A stretch of DNA of 32,312 nt from assembly GCA_018302465.1 (NCBI GenBank), contig JAGVZQ010000006.1, positions 1-32,312 of the forward strand. Direction: 5' to 3'. This DNA is from Candidatus Woesearchaeota archaeon. Its GTDB lineage: Archaea > Nanobdellota > Nanobdellia > SCGC-AAA011-G17 > GW2011-AR20. How positions within the stretch are numbered: the stretch's first letter is position 1; each line of letters begins with the position of its first letter. Below, in pieces: positions 1 to 6,269 of the stretch. Under the pieces are notes generated by a model, which did not search any database, was not told the origin of the DNA, and worked only from the letters and a program-made list of their open reading frames with translations. Made by a program: the position numbers and the translations under genes.

Positions 1-1
1 A

Positions 2-817
2 GCTAATTCTTTAAAAATTCATCCAAGAAATTTCATAGTAGATAAAGACTATTTAGTAGCCTGGATTAAAGAAGTAATAAATTATTTAGAAGGAATAGAC
101 ATAGCCCATATAGATTCTGTTGGAGACCCCACTACCTATCCTGATTTAATTCCTTTAATAAAAGAAATAAAAAAATTAAAAATAAAAACAATTTCAATGG
201 TAACAAATGGAATTTTATTAAACAATATTAAAGGCTTAAAAGAAGCAGGATTAGATAAAATAAACATCTCAATTCATACTTTAAACAAAGAAAAAGGAAA
301 AATATTATTTGGAAAAGATTCTTATGATGTTGAGAAAGTAATTGAAAACATAAAAGAATTATTAAAGAATAAACTAGAAGTCTGGCTAACTCCTGTTTAC
401 ATCCAAAATTTTAATGAAGCAGATATTGAAGACTTAATTGAATTATCTAAAGAACTAAAATGCAATATAGGAATCCAAAAATATGAATTTCATAAATATG
501 GAAGAAAAATGAAAACAAAAGAAGAAACTTATTATTCTTTTTATAAAAAAATTAATGAATGGGAAAATAAATATAATTTAAAGTTGGGTTTTAAAGCAAA
601 AGACATAGAAGTTAAAAAAACTAAAAAACTGCCTCAAAAATTTAAATTAAATGAAAAAATAAACATAGAAATAAAAGCTAAAGGCTGGATGCCAAATCAA
701 ATGATTGGAACAGCAAGAAACAGGGCTATTACAATATTAGATTGCAATAAACCAGTTAATTCAACAGTAAAAGCAAAAATTATTCAAATGAAAAACAATA
801 TTTACGTGGCAAAATGA
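2..817 (+). CDS. Radical SAM protein with C-terminal TRAM-like domain, 5'-truncated by the window edge
   Basis: The frame is open from base 2, so the track start at 197 is only an internal Met. The added residues include GDPTTYPDL, the beta-strand region that in radical SAM proteins holds the GGE-like SAM-amine motif. It is followed by TISMVTNGILL and INISIHTLN, typical of the radical SAM barrel. The CxxxCxxC cluster motif must lie upstream of the window. The last ~55 residues (KINIEIKAKGWMPNQMIG...) look like a small beta-barrel of TRAM type, known as an RNA-binding add-on in radical SAM modification enzymes. The substrate is unknown; RNA modification is a family-level guess. The stop overlaps the next gene's start (ATGA), indicating cotranscription. 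Confidence 0.75.
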   Translation, partial: ANSLKIHPRNFIVDKDYLVAWIKEVINYLEGIDIAHIDSVGDPTTYPDLIPLIKEIKKLKIKTISMVTNGILLNNIKGLKEAGLDKINISIHTLNKEKGKILFGKDSYDVEKVIENIKELLKNKLEVWLTPVYIQNFNEADIEDLIELSKELKCNIGIQKYEFHKYGRKMKTKEETYYSFYKKINEWENKYNLKLGFKAKDIEVKKTKKLPQKFKLNEKINIEIKAKGWMPNQMIGTARNRAITILDCNKPVNSTVKAKIIQMKNNIYVAK

Positions 818-1557
818 AAATAATAAATGAAGAAGAACTAAAAAAGAAAATTAAAATATTCAAAAACCAAGGGTTAAACAAAGTTCATATAGTATCTGAT
901 TTTGATAAAACTTTAACTACAAATTTGGTTAACGGAAAAAAAGTTCCTTCAATTATTTCAGTTTTAAGGGACGGAAGCTACCTAACATCAGATTATGCAG
1001 AGAAAGCTCAAAAGCTTTACAACAAATATCATCCTATAGAGATAGATCATAAACTTTCAATAGAAGCAAGAAAAAAAGCAATGAATGAATGGTGGACAGA
1101 GCATTTCAAATTATTAATTAAGTCTAAATTAAACAAAAAAGACATAAAAAAAGTTGTCGAATCTGGAAAAGTCAAGTTAAGAGGGGGAATATCTGAATTC
1201 CTAGCCTTTTTACACAATAACAATATCCCCTTAATAATAATCTCTGGCAATGGTTTAGGGGGAGATTCAATTTCAATGTTTTTAGAAAAAGAAGGAAAAT
1301 TATACAGCAACATCCACATAGTTTCTAATTCTTTTGAATTTGATGAAAAAGGAAATGCAGTTGCAGTAAAAGAGCCAATAATTCATGGGATGAATAAAGA
1401 TGAAACTATTTTACATAATCTCCCATTCTTTAATGAAATAAAGCACAGGAAAAATATAATTTTATTAGGGGACAGTTTGGGAGATCCAGACATGGTAACT
1501 GGTTTTAATTATGAAAATATAATAAATTCTCTTTTAAAACAAATTACTCCAAAGTAG
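814..1557 (+). CDS. HAD-superfamily pyrimidine 5'-nucleotidase, UMPH-1-like
   Basis: 247 aa. The N-terminal motif VSDFDKTLTT gives the HAD nucleophile Asp29 and acid/base Asp31. A helical cap follows (residues ~40-115), then motif II in IIIISGNGLGG and motif IV in LLGDSLGDPDM. This layout and the DFDxTLT start match eukaryotic-type cytosolic 5'-nucleotidase III (UMPH-1), which dephosphorylates pyrimidine nucleoside monophosphates. Assignment rests on motif pattern, so another small-phosphoester HAD phosphatase is possible. It overlaps the radical SAM gene by 4 nt and is probably its operon partner. No signal peptide; cytosolic. Confidence 0.75.
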   Translation: MKIINEEELKKKIKIFKNQGLNKVHIVSDFDKTLTTNLVNGKKVPSIISVLRDGSYLTSDYAEKAQKLYNKYHPIEIDHKLSIEARKKAMNEWWTEHFKLLIKSKLNKKDIKKVVESGKVKLRGGISEFLAFLHNNNIPLIIISGNGLGGDSISMFLEKEGKLYSNIHIVSNSFEFDEKGNAVAVKEPIIHGMNKDETILHNLPFFNEIKHRKNIILLGDSLGDPDMVTGFNYENIINSLLKQITPK

Positions 1558-1566
1558 TTCCAAACA

Positions 1567-1580
1567 TTTATATTATAAAA
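1567..1580 (+). promoter_or_regulatory. Probable TATA region for the 112-aa membrane protein gene
   Basis: The AT-rich stretch ATTTATATTATAAAA lies about 55-65 nt before the GTG start. With transcription starting ~25 nt downstream this leaves a ~30-nt leader that contains the strong Shine-Dalgarno. Placement is approximate. Confidence 0.45.
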
Positions 1581-1616
1581 TATTTGTAGAATCTTTATAG
1601 AATCTAAACCAAAAAA

Positions 1617-1624
1617 GGGGGTGA
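1617..1624 (+). promoter_or_regulatory. Strong Shine-Dalgarno (GGGGGTGA) setting the GTG start
   Basis: GGGGGTGA is highly complementary to the archaeal 16S 3' end and sits 7 nt before GTG at 1632. It supports that non-ATG start and a led rather than leaderless transcript. Confidence 0.7.
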
Positions 1625-1631
1625 AAACTAA

Positions 1632-1970
1632 GTGGCAAAATCTAGGGGAAATAGCACTATTGGTAGTTGGGCATTCCTTATAGGTGTAGTTCTTGCTGTA
1701 ATCTTAGGTGCATTAGGCGTTGTGCAGGGATTATGGACAGCAATATTGGTCGTACTGGGTTTGATTGTAGGTATCCTAAACATAACAGATGAAGAGGTAA
1801 GACCATTTTTGACAGCAGGAACAGTTTTAGTATTGGTGTCTTTCTTAGGACGAGACGTTCTTGGAACAGTAGCAATACTAGGAAACATCTTAAGTGCTGT
1901 AATGGCATTGTTTGTTCCAGCTACAGTTGTAGTTGCATTAAAGAGTGTTTTTAGCATAGCTAAAAAATAA
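1632..1970 (+). CDS. Small three/four-helix membrane protein of unknown function
   Basis: 112 aa, GTG start. After a short basic N-terminus (MAKSRGNS) come about three to four hydrophobic segments: ~11-28, ~33-50, ~58-78 and ~82-104. They are rich in Gly, Val and Leu with almost no charge except NITDEEVRPF between helices 2 and 3. There is no cleavable signal, so it is probably a polytopic cytoplasmic-membrane protein. It has its own promoter, a strong SD and a T-rich terminator, so it looks like an independently and well expressed single gene. I do not recognise a named family. Confidence 0.75.
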   Translation: MAKSRGNSTIGSWAFLIGVVLAVILGALGVVQGLWTAILVVLGLIVGILNITDEEVRPFLTAGTVLVLVSFLGRDVLGTVAILGNILSAVMALFVPATVVVALKSVFSIAKK

Positions 1971-1975
1971 ACCTC

Positions 1976-1991
1976 TTTTTTTCTTTTTTTT
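1976..1991 (+). terminator. T-tract terminator after the membrane protein gene
   Basis: TTTTTTTCTTTTTTTT begins 5 nt after the stop codon. Archaeal RNA polymerase terminates on such U-tracts without needing a hairpin. It separates this gene from the methyltransferase gene, which has its own TATA-like sequence. Confidence 0.7.
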
Positions 1992-2027
1992 GGATAATTT
2001 ATTAAATTAAACTATTTCTAAGTTAGT

Positions 2028-2957
2028 ATGGAATGCATAGCCTCAACATTAGAAGGTTTAGAAATAATAGCAGAAGAAGAATTAAATGGAAAGAAAGATT
2101 CTAAGGGAAGAGTCTTATTCAATAAAGAGAGAAAAATAATCAGAAGCGCTTTATTTTCCTATCAATTACTAAAAAAGTTCAAATTCAAAAAAGAGGAAGA
2201 TATCTACAAAACCCAAATAGATCCTAAAATAAAGGGAACTATAAGAGTTGACTGTAAAAGAGAAGGAAAGCATAAATTCTCTTCTCAGGATATAAGAAAA
2301 AGCTTTGGTGAAAAATTATTCAATCAAGGGTTTAAAGTCAATTTAAAAGAGCCGGAAAATATTATTTTCATAGATATTAAGGATAATAACTGTTTTATTG
2401 GTTTAAATCCTGTTGAAAACTATAAAAGAAATTATAGAATAAGGAATGTTTCAGGCTCAATAAACTCCACAATAGCTTACTCTTTAGTCCATCTAGCTGA
2501 AATAAAAAAAACAGACTCAATTCTAGACCCATTTTGCAAAGATGGAATACTATTAATAGAATCTGGCATTTCAGAAGCTAAGAGTTTAAATGGCTTGGAA
2601 AGAGATATAAAAAATGCTTCAATAAACTCAAAGTTAGCTAAAATAAAAATAAACCTAAGCAATGACCCTTTAGATTGGATAGAAACAAGGTTTAAGGAAG
2701 GCTCTATAACTAAGATAATAACTAATCTGCCATCCCAATCAAAAAAAATAAGCAAAAATGATGCTGCAGAAATAACAAGAGAATTTTTTTACCAGTCAAA
2801 ACATGTTTTAAATAAAAAAGGCTTAATGGTTCTATTGACCAGAGATTCTTTAATAGTAAAGAAATTTGCCTCAGAATTTGAGTTTAAAATCATAAACTCA
2901 TTAGACTTTATTCAGGGAGATACTAAGTATTCAATATTGAAATTGAAAAGAAGTTAA
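2028..2957 (+). CDS. THUMP-domain RNA methyltransferase, Trm14/TrmG10-like
   Basis: 309 aa. The N-terminal ~150 residues resemble the ferredoxin-like plus THUMP module of RlmL/Trm14/Trm11-type enzymes (IRVDCKREGKHKFSSQDIRK). The Rossmann methyltransferase follows, with SAM-binding motif I as LDPFCKDG (Asp167) in place of the usual DPFCGSG. The catalytic motif IV, normally (N/D)PP(F/Y), reads NLPS at residues 233-236, so the aromatic position is Ser. The expected role is N2-methylation of a tRNA guanosine; the odd motifs make substrate or even activity uncertain. A TATA-like ATTTATTAAA lies ~25 nt upstream, suggesting leaderless mRNA. Confidence 0.75.
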   Translation: MECIASTLEGLEIIAEEELNGKKDSKGRVLFNKERKIIRSALFSYQLLKKFKFKKEEDIYKTQIDPKIKGTIRVDCKREGKHKFSSQDIRKSFGEKLFNQGFKVNLKEPENIIFIDIKDNNCFIGLNPVENYKRNYRIRNVSGSINSTIAYSLVHLAEIKKTDSILDPFCKDGILLIESGISEAKSLNGLERDIKNASINSKLAKIKINLSNDPLDWIETRFKEGSITKIITNLPSQSKKISKNDAAEITREFFYQSKHVLNKKGLMVLLTRDSLIVKKFASEFEFKIINSLDFIQGDTKYSILKLKRS

Positions 2958-2988
2958 GTATTTAAACTAAACTTTTAATAAAATTAAA

Positions 2989-4509
2989 ATGGAAAAAAAG
3001 GAATCTTTCCACTGGGCGGACCAAGCTGCAGAAAGAGTAATAAAAGAAAAAGGAAACAAGAAGAGGTATACATGTGCAGCAGGAATAACCCCTTCAGGAA
3101 CAATACATATAGGTAATTTCAGGGAAATAATAACAGTAGACTTAGTTTCTAGGGCATTAAGGGACAAAGGAAAAGAGGTAAGATTCATTTATTCTTGGGA
3201 TGATTATGACAGATTTAGGAAAGTTCCAAAAAATATGCCTCAGCAGGATCTATTAAAAAAATATTTAGGATATCCAATTGTAGACACACCAGATATATTC
3301 AACTGCCATAGTAGCTATGCAGAGCATTTAGAGAAGGAACTAGAAGAAAGCCTTCCACCTGTAGGGATTAGTCCTGAGTTTATTTATCAGAATAAAATGT
3401 ATAAGAAATGCAAGTATGCTAAAGAAATTAAACATATTCTAAACAACAGAGAAAAAGTAAGAAATATATTAAACAAATATAGAAAAGAGCCCCTATCAAA
3501 AAATTGGTTTCCATTAGGTATTTACTGTGAAAAATGCAAAACAGACAATACAAGAGTAATTAGTTATGATGGAGATTACAAAATAAAGTACAAATGCATT
3601 TGTGGATACGAAAACGAGATAGACTTTAGAAAAAATGGAATAGTTAAATTATCTTGGAGAACGGACTGGCCAATGAGATGGCACTATGAAAAAGTCGATT
3701 TTGAACCGGGAGGAAAAGACCATTCAACAGTTGGAGGAAGTTATGACACAGCAAAATTAATCATAAAAGAATTATATAATGAAGAAGCTCCTTTATATGT
3801 AATGTACGATTTTATAAGAATAAAAGGTAAAGGTGGAAAAATATCAAGCTCATCAGGAGATGTAGTCAATTTATCAGAAGTACTAGAAGTCTACGAGCCG
3901 GAAATTGTAAGATATATCTTCACAGGATCAAGACCAAACGCAGAATTTGCCATAAGTTTTGATTTAGATGTTTTAAAAATCTATGAAGACTTTGATAGAT
4001 TAGAGCAGAAATATTACAAAAAAGAAGCAGATCAAAAAGAAAGAAGAATATATGAATTAAGCTCTGTAAAATTAAAAAAAACTCAGCCAAACAGAATAGG
4101 ATTTAGGCATTTATCCACTTTAATACAAATCTATGAAGGAGATTTAACTAAACTGGAAAAGAATAAAGATGTGCAAAAAAGAGCTCTATGTGTAAAGAAT
4201 TGGCTGGAAAATTATGCCCCAGAAGATTTCAAATTCAAATTAAATGATAAAGTACCTAAAGCTAAGATAGATAAAAAGCAAAAAGAAGCATTAAAAGAAC
4301 TATTAATCTCTTTGGAAAAGAAAAAATTTAATGAACAAACTTTGTTTCAGGAGTTTTATGAAATCTGTAATAAGGTAGGCATACAAAATACAGAATTCTT
4401 TAAAGGAGCCTATTTAGCTTTAATAAACAAAGAAAAAGGGCCAAAATTAGCCGTATTTATAATTTCAATAGGTCAAAAAAGAGTAATAGAACTTCTAAAA
4501 CAGATATAA
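2989..4509 (+). CDS. lysS: Lysyl-tRNA synthetase, class I (archaeal type)
   Basis: 506 aa, near the family's usual ~500-530. It charges tRNA-Lys with lysine. Class I hallmarks are visible: the HIGH motif as HIGN (residues 40-43) after GITPSGTI, and the KMSKS loop as KISSS from residue 284 (GKGGKISSSSGD). Between them a CEKC/CICG Cys pair set suggests a zinc-binding insertion. SWRTDWPMRWHYEKVDFEPG is typical of LysRS-I and distinguishes it from class II LysRS. The C-terminal alpha-helical anticodon-binding region is complete. An upstream TTTAAA element ~25 nt from the ATG suggests a leaderless message. Confidence 0.95.
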   Translation: MEKKESFHWADQAAERVIKEKGNKKRYTCAAGITPSGTIHIGNFREIITVDLVSRALRDKGKEVRFIYSWDDYDRFRKVPKNMPQQDLLKKYLGYPIVDTPDIFNCHSSYAEHLEKELEESLPPVGISPEFIYQNKMYKKCKYAKEIKHILNNREKVRNILNKYRKEPLSKNWFPLGIYCEKCKTDNTRVISYDGDYKIKYKCICGYENEIDFRKNGIVKLSWRTDWPMRWHYEKVDFEPGGKDHSTVGGSYDTAKLIIKELYNEEAPLYVMYDFIRIKGKGGKISSSSGDVVNLSEVLEVYEPEIVRYIFTGSRPNAEFAISFDLDVLKIYEDFDRLEQKYYKKEADQKERRIYELSSVKLKKTQPNRIGFRHLSTLIQIYEGDLTKLEKNKDVQKRALCVKNWLENYAPEDFKFKLNDKVPKAKIDKKQKEALKELLISLEKKKFNEQTLFQEFYEICNKVGIQNTEFFKGAYLALINKEKGPKLAVFIISIGQKRVIELLKQI

Positions 4510-4554
4510 CCTAATTCTTTAAAATTTTAAACTCTTAAGCCTTCCAAGCAAAGA

Positions 4555-4563
4555 TTTATATAT
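4555..4563 (+). promoter_or_regulatory. TATA box for the 56-aa histone-fold gene
   Basis: TTTATATAT lies 52 nt before the ATG. Transcription starting ~25 nt downstream would give a leader of ~25 nt that carries the AGGAGGG Shine-Dalgarno. Confidence 0.6.
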
Positions 4564-4598
4564 TACACCTATTACATTTTCCCTAGTTAAAAGCCTAT

Positions 4599-4605
4599 AG
4601 GAGGG
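4599..4605 (+). promoter_or_regulatory. Strong Shine-Dalgarno AGGAGGG
   Basis: AGGAGGG sits 6 nt before the ATG at 4612. It supports the reality and start of a gene too short for the ORF track. Confidence 0.75.
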
Positions 4606-4611
4606 AGTTAT

Positions 4612-4782
4612 ATGGCAGAATTGTTAGTTGTAAGAAGTAAAATAAAAGACGTTGCAAAAGGGATGAATGTTTCTGGAGACTTTGCTGAGCATTTAAGCGC
4701 AGAAGTTGAAAAATTAATCCATAAAGCAGCAGAAAGGGCAAAAGCAAATAAAAGATCTACAGTTCAAGCAAGGGATCTTTAA
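4612..4782 (+). CDS. 56-aa histone-fold DNA-binding protein, DUF1931-like (not in ORF track)
   Basis: Translated by hand: begins MAELLVVRSKIKDVAKGMNV, ends with RSTVQARDL and TAA. It matches the short archaeal DUF1931/histone-fold family as I remember it: VVRSKIKE-type first helix, NVSGDF loop, long central helix with AERAKANKR, then the (K/R)xTVxxRDL second loop. The fold is abbreviated, since the third helix of a canonical histone (…ARKMF) is missing. It probably binds DNA as a dimer and acts in chromatin or regulation, distinct from the full histone at 31500. It has its own TATA, a strong SD and a T-tract terminator. Confidence 0.85.
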   Translation: MAELLVVRSKIKDVAKGMNVSGDFAEHLSAEVEKLIHKAAERAKANKRSTVQARDL

Positions 4783-4786
4783 TCCC

Positions 4787-4793
4787 TTTTTTT
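4787..4793 (+). terminator. T7 terminator after the histone-fold gene
   Basis: TTTTTTT begins 5 nt after the stop codon and precedes the TATA box of the lipoprotein gene. Confidence 0.6.
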
Positions 4794-4800
4794 GTAAATC

Positions 4801-4808
4801 TTTAAATA
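4801..4808 (+). promoter_or_regulatory. TATA box for the lipoprotein gene
   Basis: TTTAAATA is centred 26-27 nt before the ATG at 4831, the spacing expected for a leaderless transcript. Confidence 0.6.
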
Positions 4809-4830
4809 TTCTTTATTCTTCTTTATTTTT

Positions 4831-5088
4831 ATGAAAACAATTTTAATCTTATTTTTGTTATTAATCACAGCATGTGCTTCTAATTCAAATAATACACAAA
4901 CAACAGCAGAATGTACAACAGCTTCAGATTGTGTTCCTTCTTCTTGTTGCCATGCTTCTTCATGTGTTCCAAAGGACCAGGCTCCAAATTGTACAGATAC
5001 TTTTTGCTCTCTAGATTGCCAGGAAGGTACTTTAGATTGTAATCAGGGAGCTTGTGGTTGTGTAAATAACAAATGTCAGGTGGTTTAA
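4831..5088 (+). CDS. Secreted Cys-rich lipoprotein, unknown function
   Basis: 85 aa. The N-terminus MKTILILFLLLITAC is a signal peptide ending in a lipobox-like ITAC, so the Cys may be lipidated and anchor the protein outside the membrane. A Ser/Asn/Thr linker follows, then a compact domain with 12 further cysteines (ASDCVPSSCCHASSC..., ending CGCVNNKCQ). The even number and dense spacing suggest disulfide knots. No family recognised. The stop TAA is immediately followed by the presumed Hjc start, so the two genes may be cotranscribed and translationally coupled. Confidence 0.75.
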   Translation: MKTILILFLLLITACASNSNNTQTTAECTTASDCVPSSCCHASSCVPKDQAPNCTDTFCSLDCQEGTLDCNQGACGCVNNKCQVV

Positions 5089-5089
5089 T

Positions 5090-5476
5090 ATCTCAAAAGC
5101 AAAAGGATCAAGGACAGAAAGGGAGCTAATAAGAATGTTCTATGATACCGGAACGTTTATAGCTCTGAGAACAGCAGGTTCTGGCTCAACTCCCTTACCA
5201 GCTCCAGATTTATTAGTTGGAGGAAATAACAAAGTATTTGCAATAGAATGCAAGTCTGGAAAAGATAAGAGATATATAAAAAAAGACCAGATAGATGAAT
5301 TAAAAGAATTTGCTTCTAAATTTGGCGCAGAACCCTGGATAGGAGCAAGATTTGACAGGTTAGGGTGGTATTTTCTTAAAATAGAAGATTTACATGTAAG
5401 CAAAGGTGGTAATCACTTAGTATCTAAGGAAATAGCCTTAGAAAAGGGGATTACCTTTGAAAATTTAATAAAATAG
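5090..5476 (+). CDS. hjc: Archaeal Holliday junction resolvase Hjc, non-canonical or damaged start
   Basis: The family core is clear: GSGSTPLPAPDLLVG, IECKSGK, FAsKFGAEPWIGARF, WYFLK. The catalytic site D…ExK is present as PDLL/ECK. The ORF-track ATG at 5135 would delete the conserved first helix, which reads in frame upstream as KAKGSRTERELIRMF and carries the family's active-site Glu. No ATG, GTG or TTG occurs between the in-frame stop at 5063 and 5135. The best candidate is ATC at 5090, right after the lipoprotein stop and 6 nt after AGGTGG. Alternatively one base is missing in the AAAA run at 5095-5098, which would join ATG 5073 in frame. It cuts four-way DNA junctions during recombination. 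Confidence 0.75.
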   Translation: MSKAKGSRTERELIRMFYDTGTFIALRTAGSGSTPLPAPDLLVGGNNKVFAIECKSGKDKRYIKKDQIDELKEFASKFGAEPWIGARFDRLGWYFLKIEDLHVSKGGNHLVSKEIALEKGITFENLIK

Positions 5477-5477
5477 A

Positions 5478-5579
5478 CTAATGTTTAGCTAACTCTTTAA
5501 GGAGGTCTATATCTTCAAGAACTACAACTTTTTTAGCCACATTCATAATTTCCAACATTCTTTTTTCTTTTTTCGTCAT
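5478..5579 (-). CDS. 33-aa ORF downstream of the Doc-like gene, possible small partner
   Basis: Not in the track. The minus strand reads MTKKEKRMLEIMNVAKKVVV... ending LLKELAKH, with one untranslated base between the Doc stop and this ATG. A GGAG lies 6 nt upstream, inside the end of the Doc gene. It is amphipathic, charged and fully helical in appearance. Position and size would suit a small antitoxin or regulator of the Doc protein, but no family is recognised and most known phd-doc pairs place the antitoxin first. It converges on hjc with one base between. Confidence 0.45.
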   Translation of the reverse strand: MTKKEKRMLEIMNVAKKVVVLEDIDLLKELAKH

Positions 5580-5580
5580 T

Positions 5581-6159
5581 TTATTCTCCATTAGAGATAT
5601 CAAAGTATAATTCTTTTAAATAGCTTACTACTTTTTTTCTGCGTTCTACTTTAGAGGCATTCTTCTTTATCCACTCTGTTATCTCATTGAATGATTTAGG
5701 ATTTTTATCTCTTGCTATTGCCAGTATAAATTCTGTGGCTTCTTTGTAATTCAATTTTAAATGATAGTCCATTGTGAATAGCAAAATCTTGGCATAACAA
5801 TGTGCTGTTCTTTTATTACCATCAACAAAATGATGCCTTTTTGCTATATCTTGATATACAAAAGCACCAACAGCACAGGGATCTTTCATCTTTTTATATT
5901 GGAAGTTTATTATTCTATACATTGCATTATACAGCCCAGCCTCATCTCTTATCCCACTTGTTCCTCCACTTTTCTCGATTATCATGTCATGCAAGCTTAT
6001 TATTACCTTAACGCTATTCTCTATAAATTCCTTACTTGCTCTAATTTTTTTAGGAGGTATGTTCCAATAAGGACTTTTACAACTAGGGCAAATTTTAGGT
6101 TTCCCAACCCTTCTTTGCACCCATTTGTGATAACATCTATAACACTGATTTTCTATCAT
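5581..6159 (-). CDS. Zinc-ribbon/Doc (Fic-superfamily) protein
   Basis: 192 aa. Residues ~6-38 form a zinc ribbon: CYRCYHKWVQRR ... CPSCKSPYW, a CxxC-CxxC pair with the KSPYW signature seen in many archaeal zinc ribbons. Residues ~45-170 are Doc-like: ISLHDMIIEKSGGTSGIRDE and the active-site motif HHFVDGNKRTAH (Hxx[F]xxGNKRTA). Doc toxins phosphorylate EF-Tu; other Fic proteins AMPylate targets. The canonical Doc is ~126 aa and lacks the ribbon, so this is a fusion that may target nucleic acid or ribosomes. A 33-aa ORF follows directly. TATA-like sequences on the minus strand lie ~25 nt (6180-6190) and ~36 nt (6191-6199) upstream. Confidence 0.85.
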   Translation of the reverse strand: MIENQCYRCYHKWVQRRVGKPKICPSCKSPYWNIPPKKIRASKEFIENSVKVIISLHDMIIEKSGGTSGIRDEAGLYNAMYRIINFQYKKMKDPCAVGAFVYQDIAKRHHFVDGNKRTAHCYAKILLFTMDYHLKLNYKEATEFILAIARDKNPKSFNEITEWIKKNASKVERRKKVVSYLKELYFDISNGE

Positions 6160-6239
6160 TTACCTATCTATAAGTATAACCTATAAATAAGTATATAAAT
6201 CTTTCTACAATTATAAATATATTCCCCATTCCATAAATC

Positions 6240-6248
6240 TTTATAAAA
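6240..6248 (+). promoter_or_regulatory. TATA box for the lamin-tail-domain protein gene
   Basis: TTTATAAAA is centred 26 nt before ATG 6270, indicating a leaderless transcript. Confidence 0.6.
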
Positions 6249-6269
6249 CATTAATTTTGTCACTTTTAA

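Noticed and set aside
1628-1957. 109-aa minus-strand Thr/Pro-rich ORF
   Set aside because: Antisense shadow of the 112-aa membrane protein, which has the SD and terminator on the plus strand.
5800-6186. 128-aa and 69-aa plus-strand ORFs over the Doc gene
   Set aside because: Antisense shadows; the minus strand carries the conserved Doc motif and zinc ribbon.
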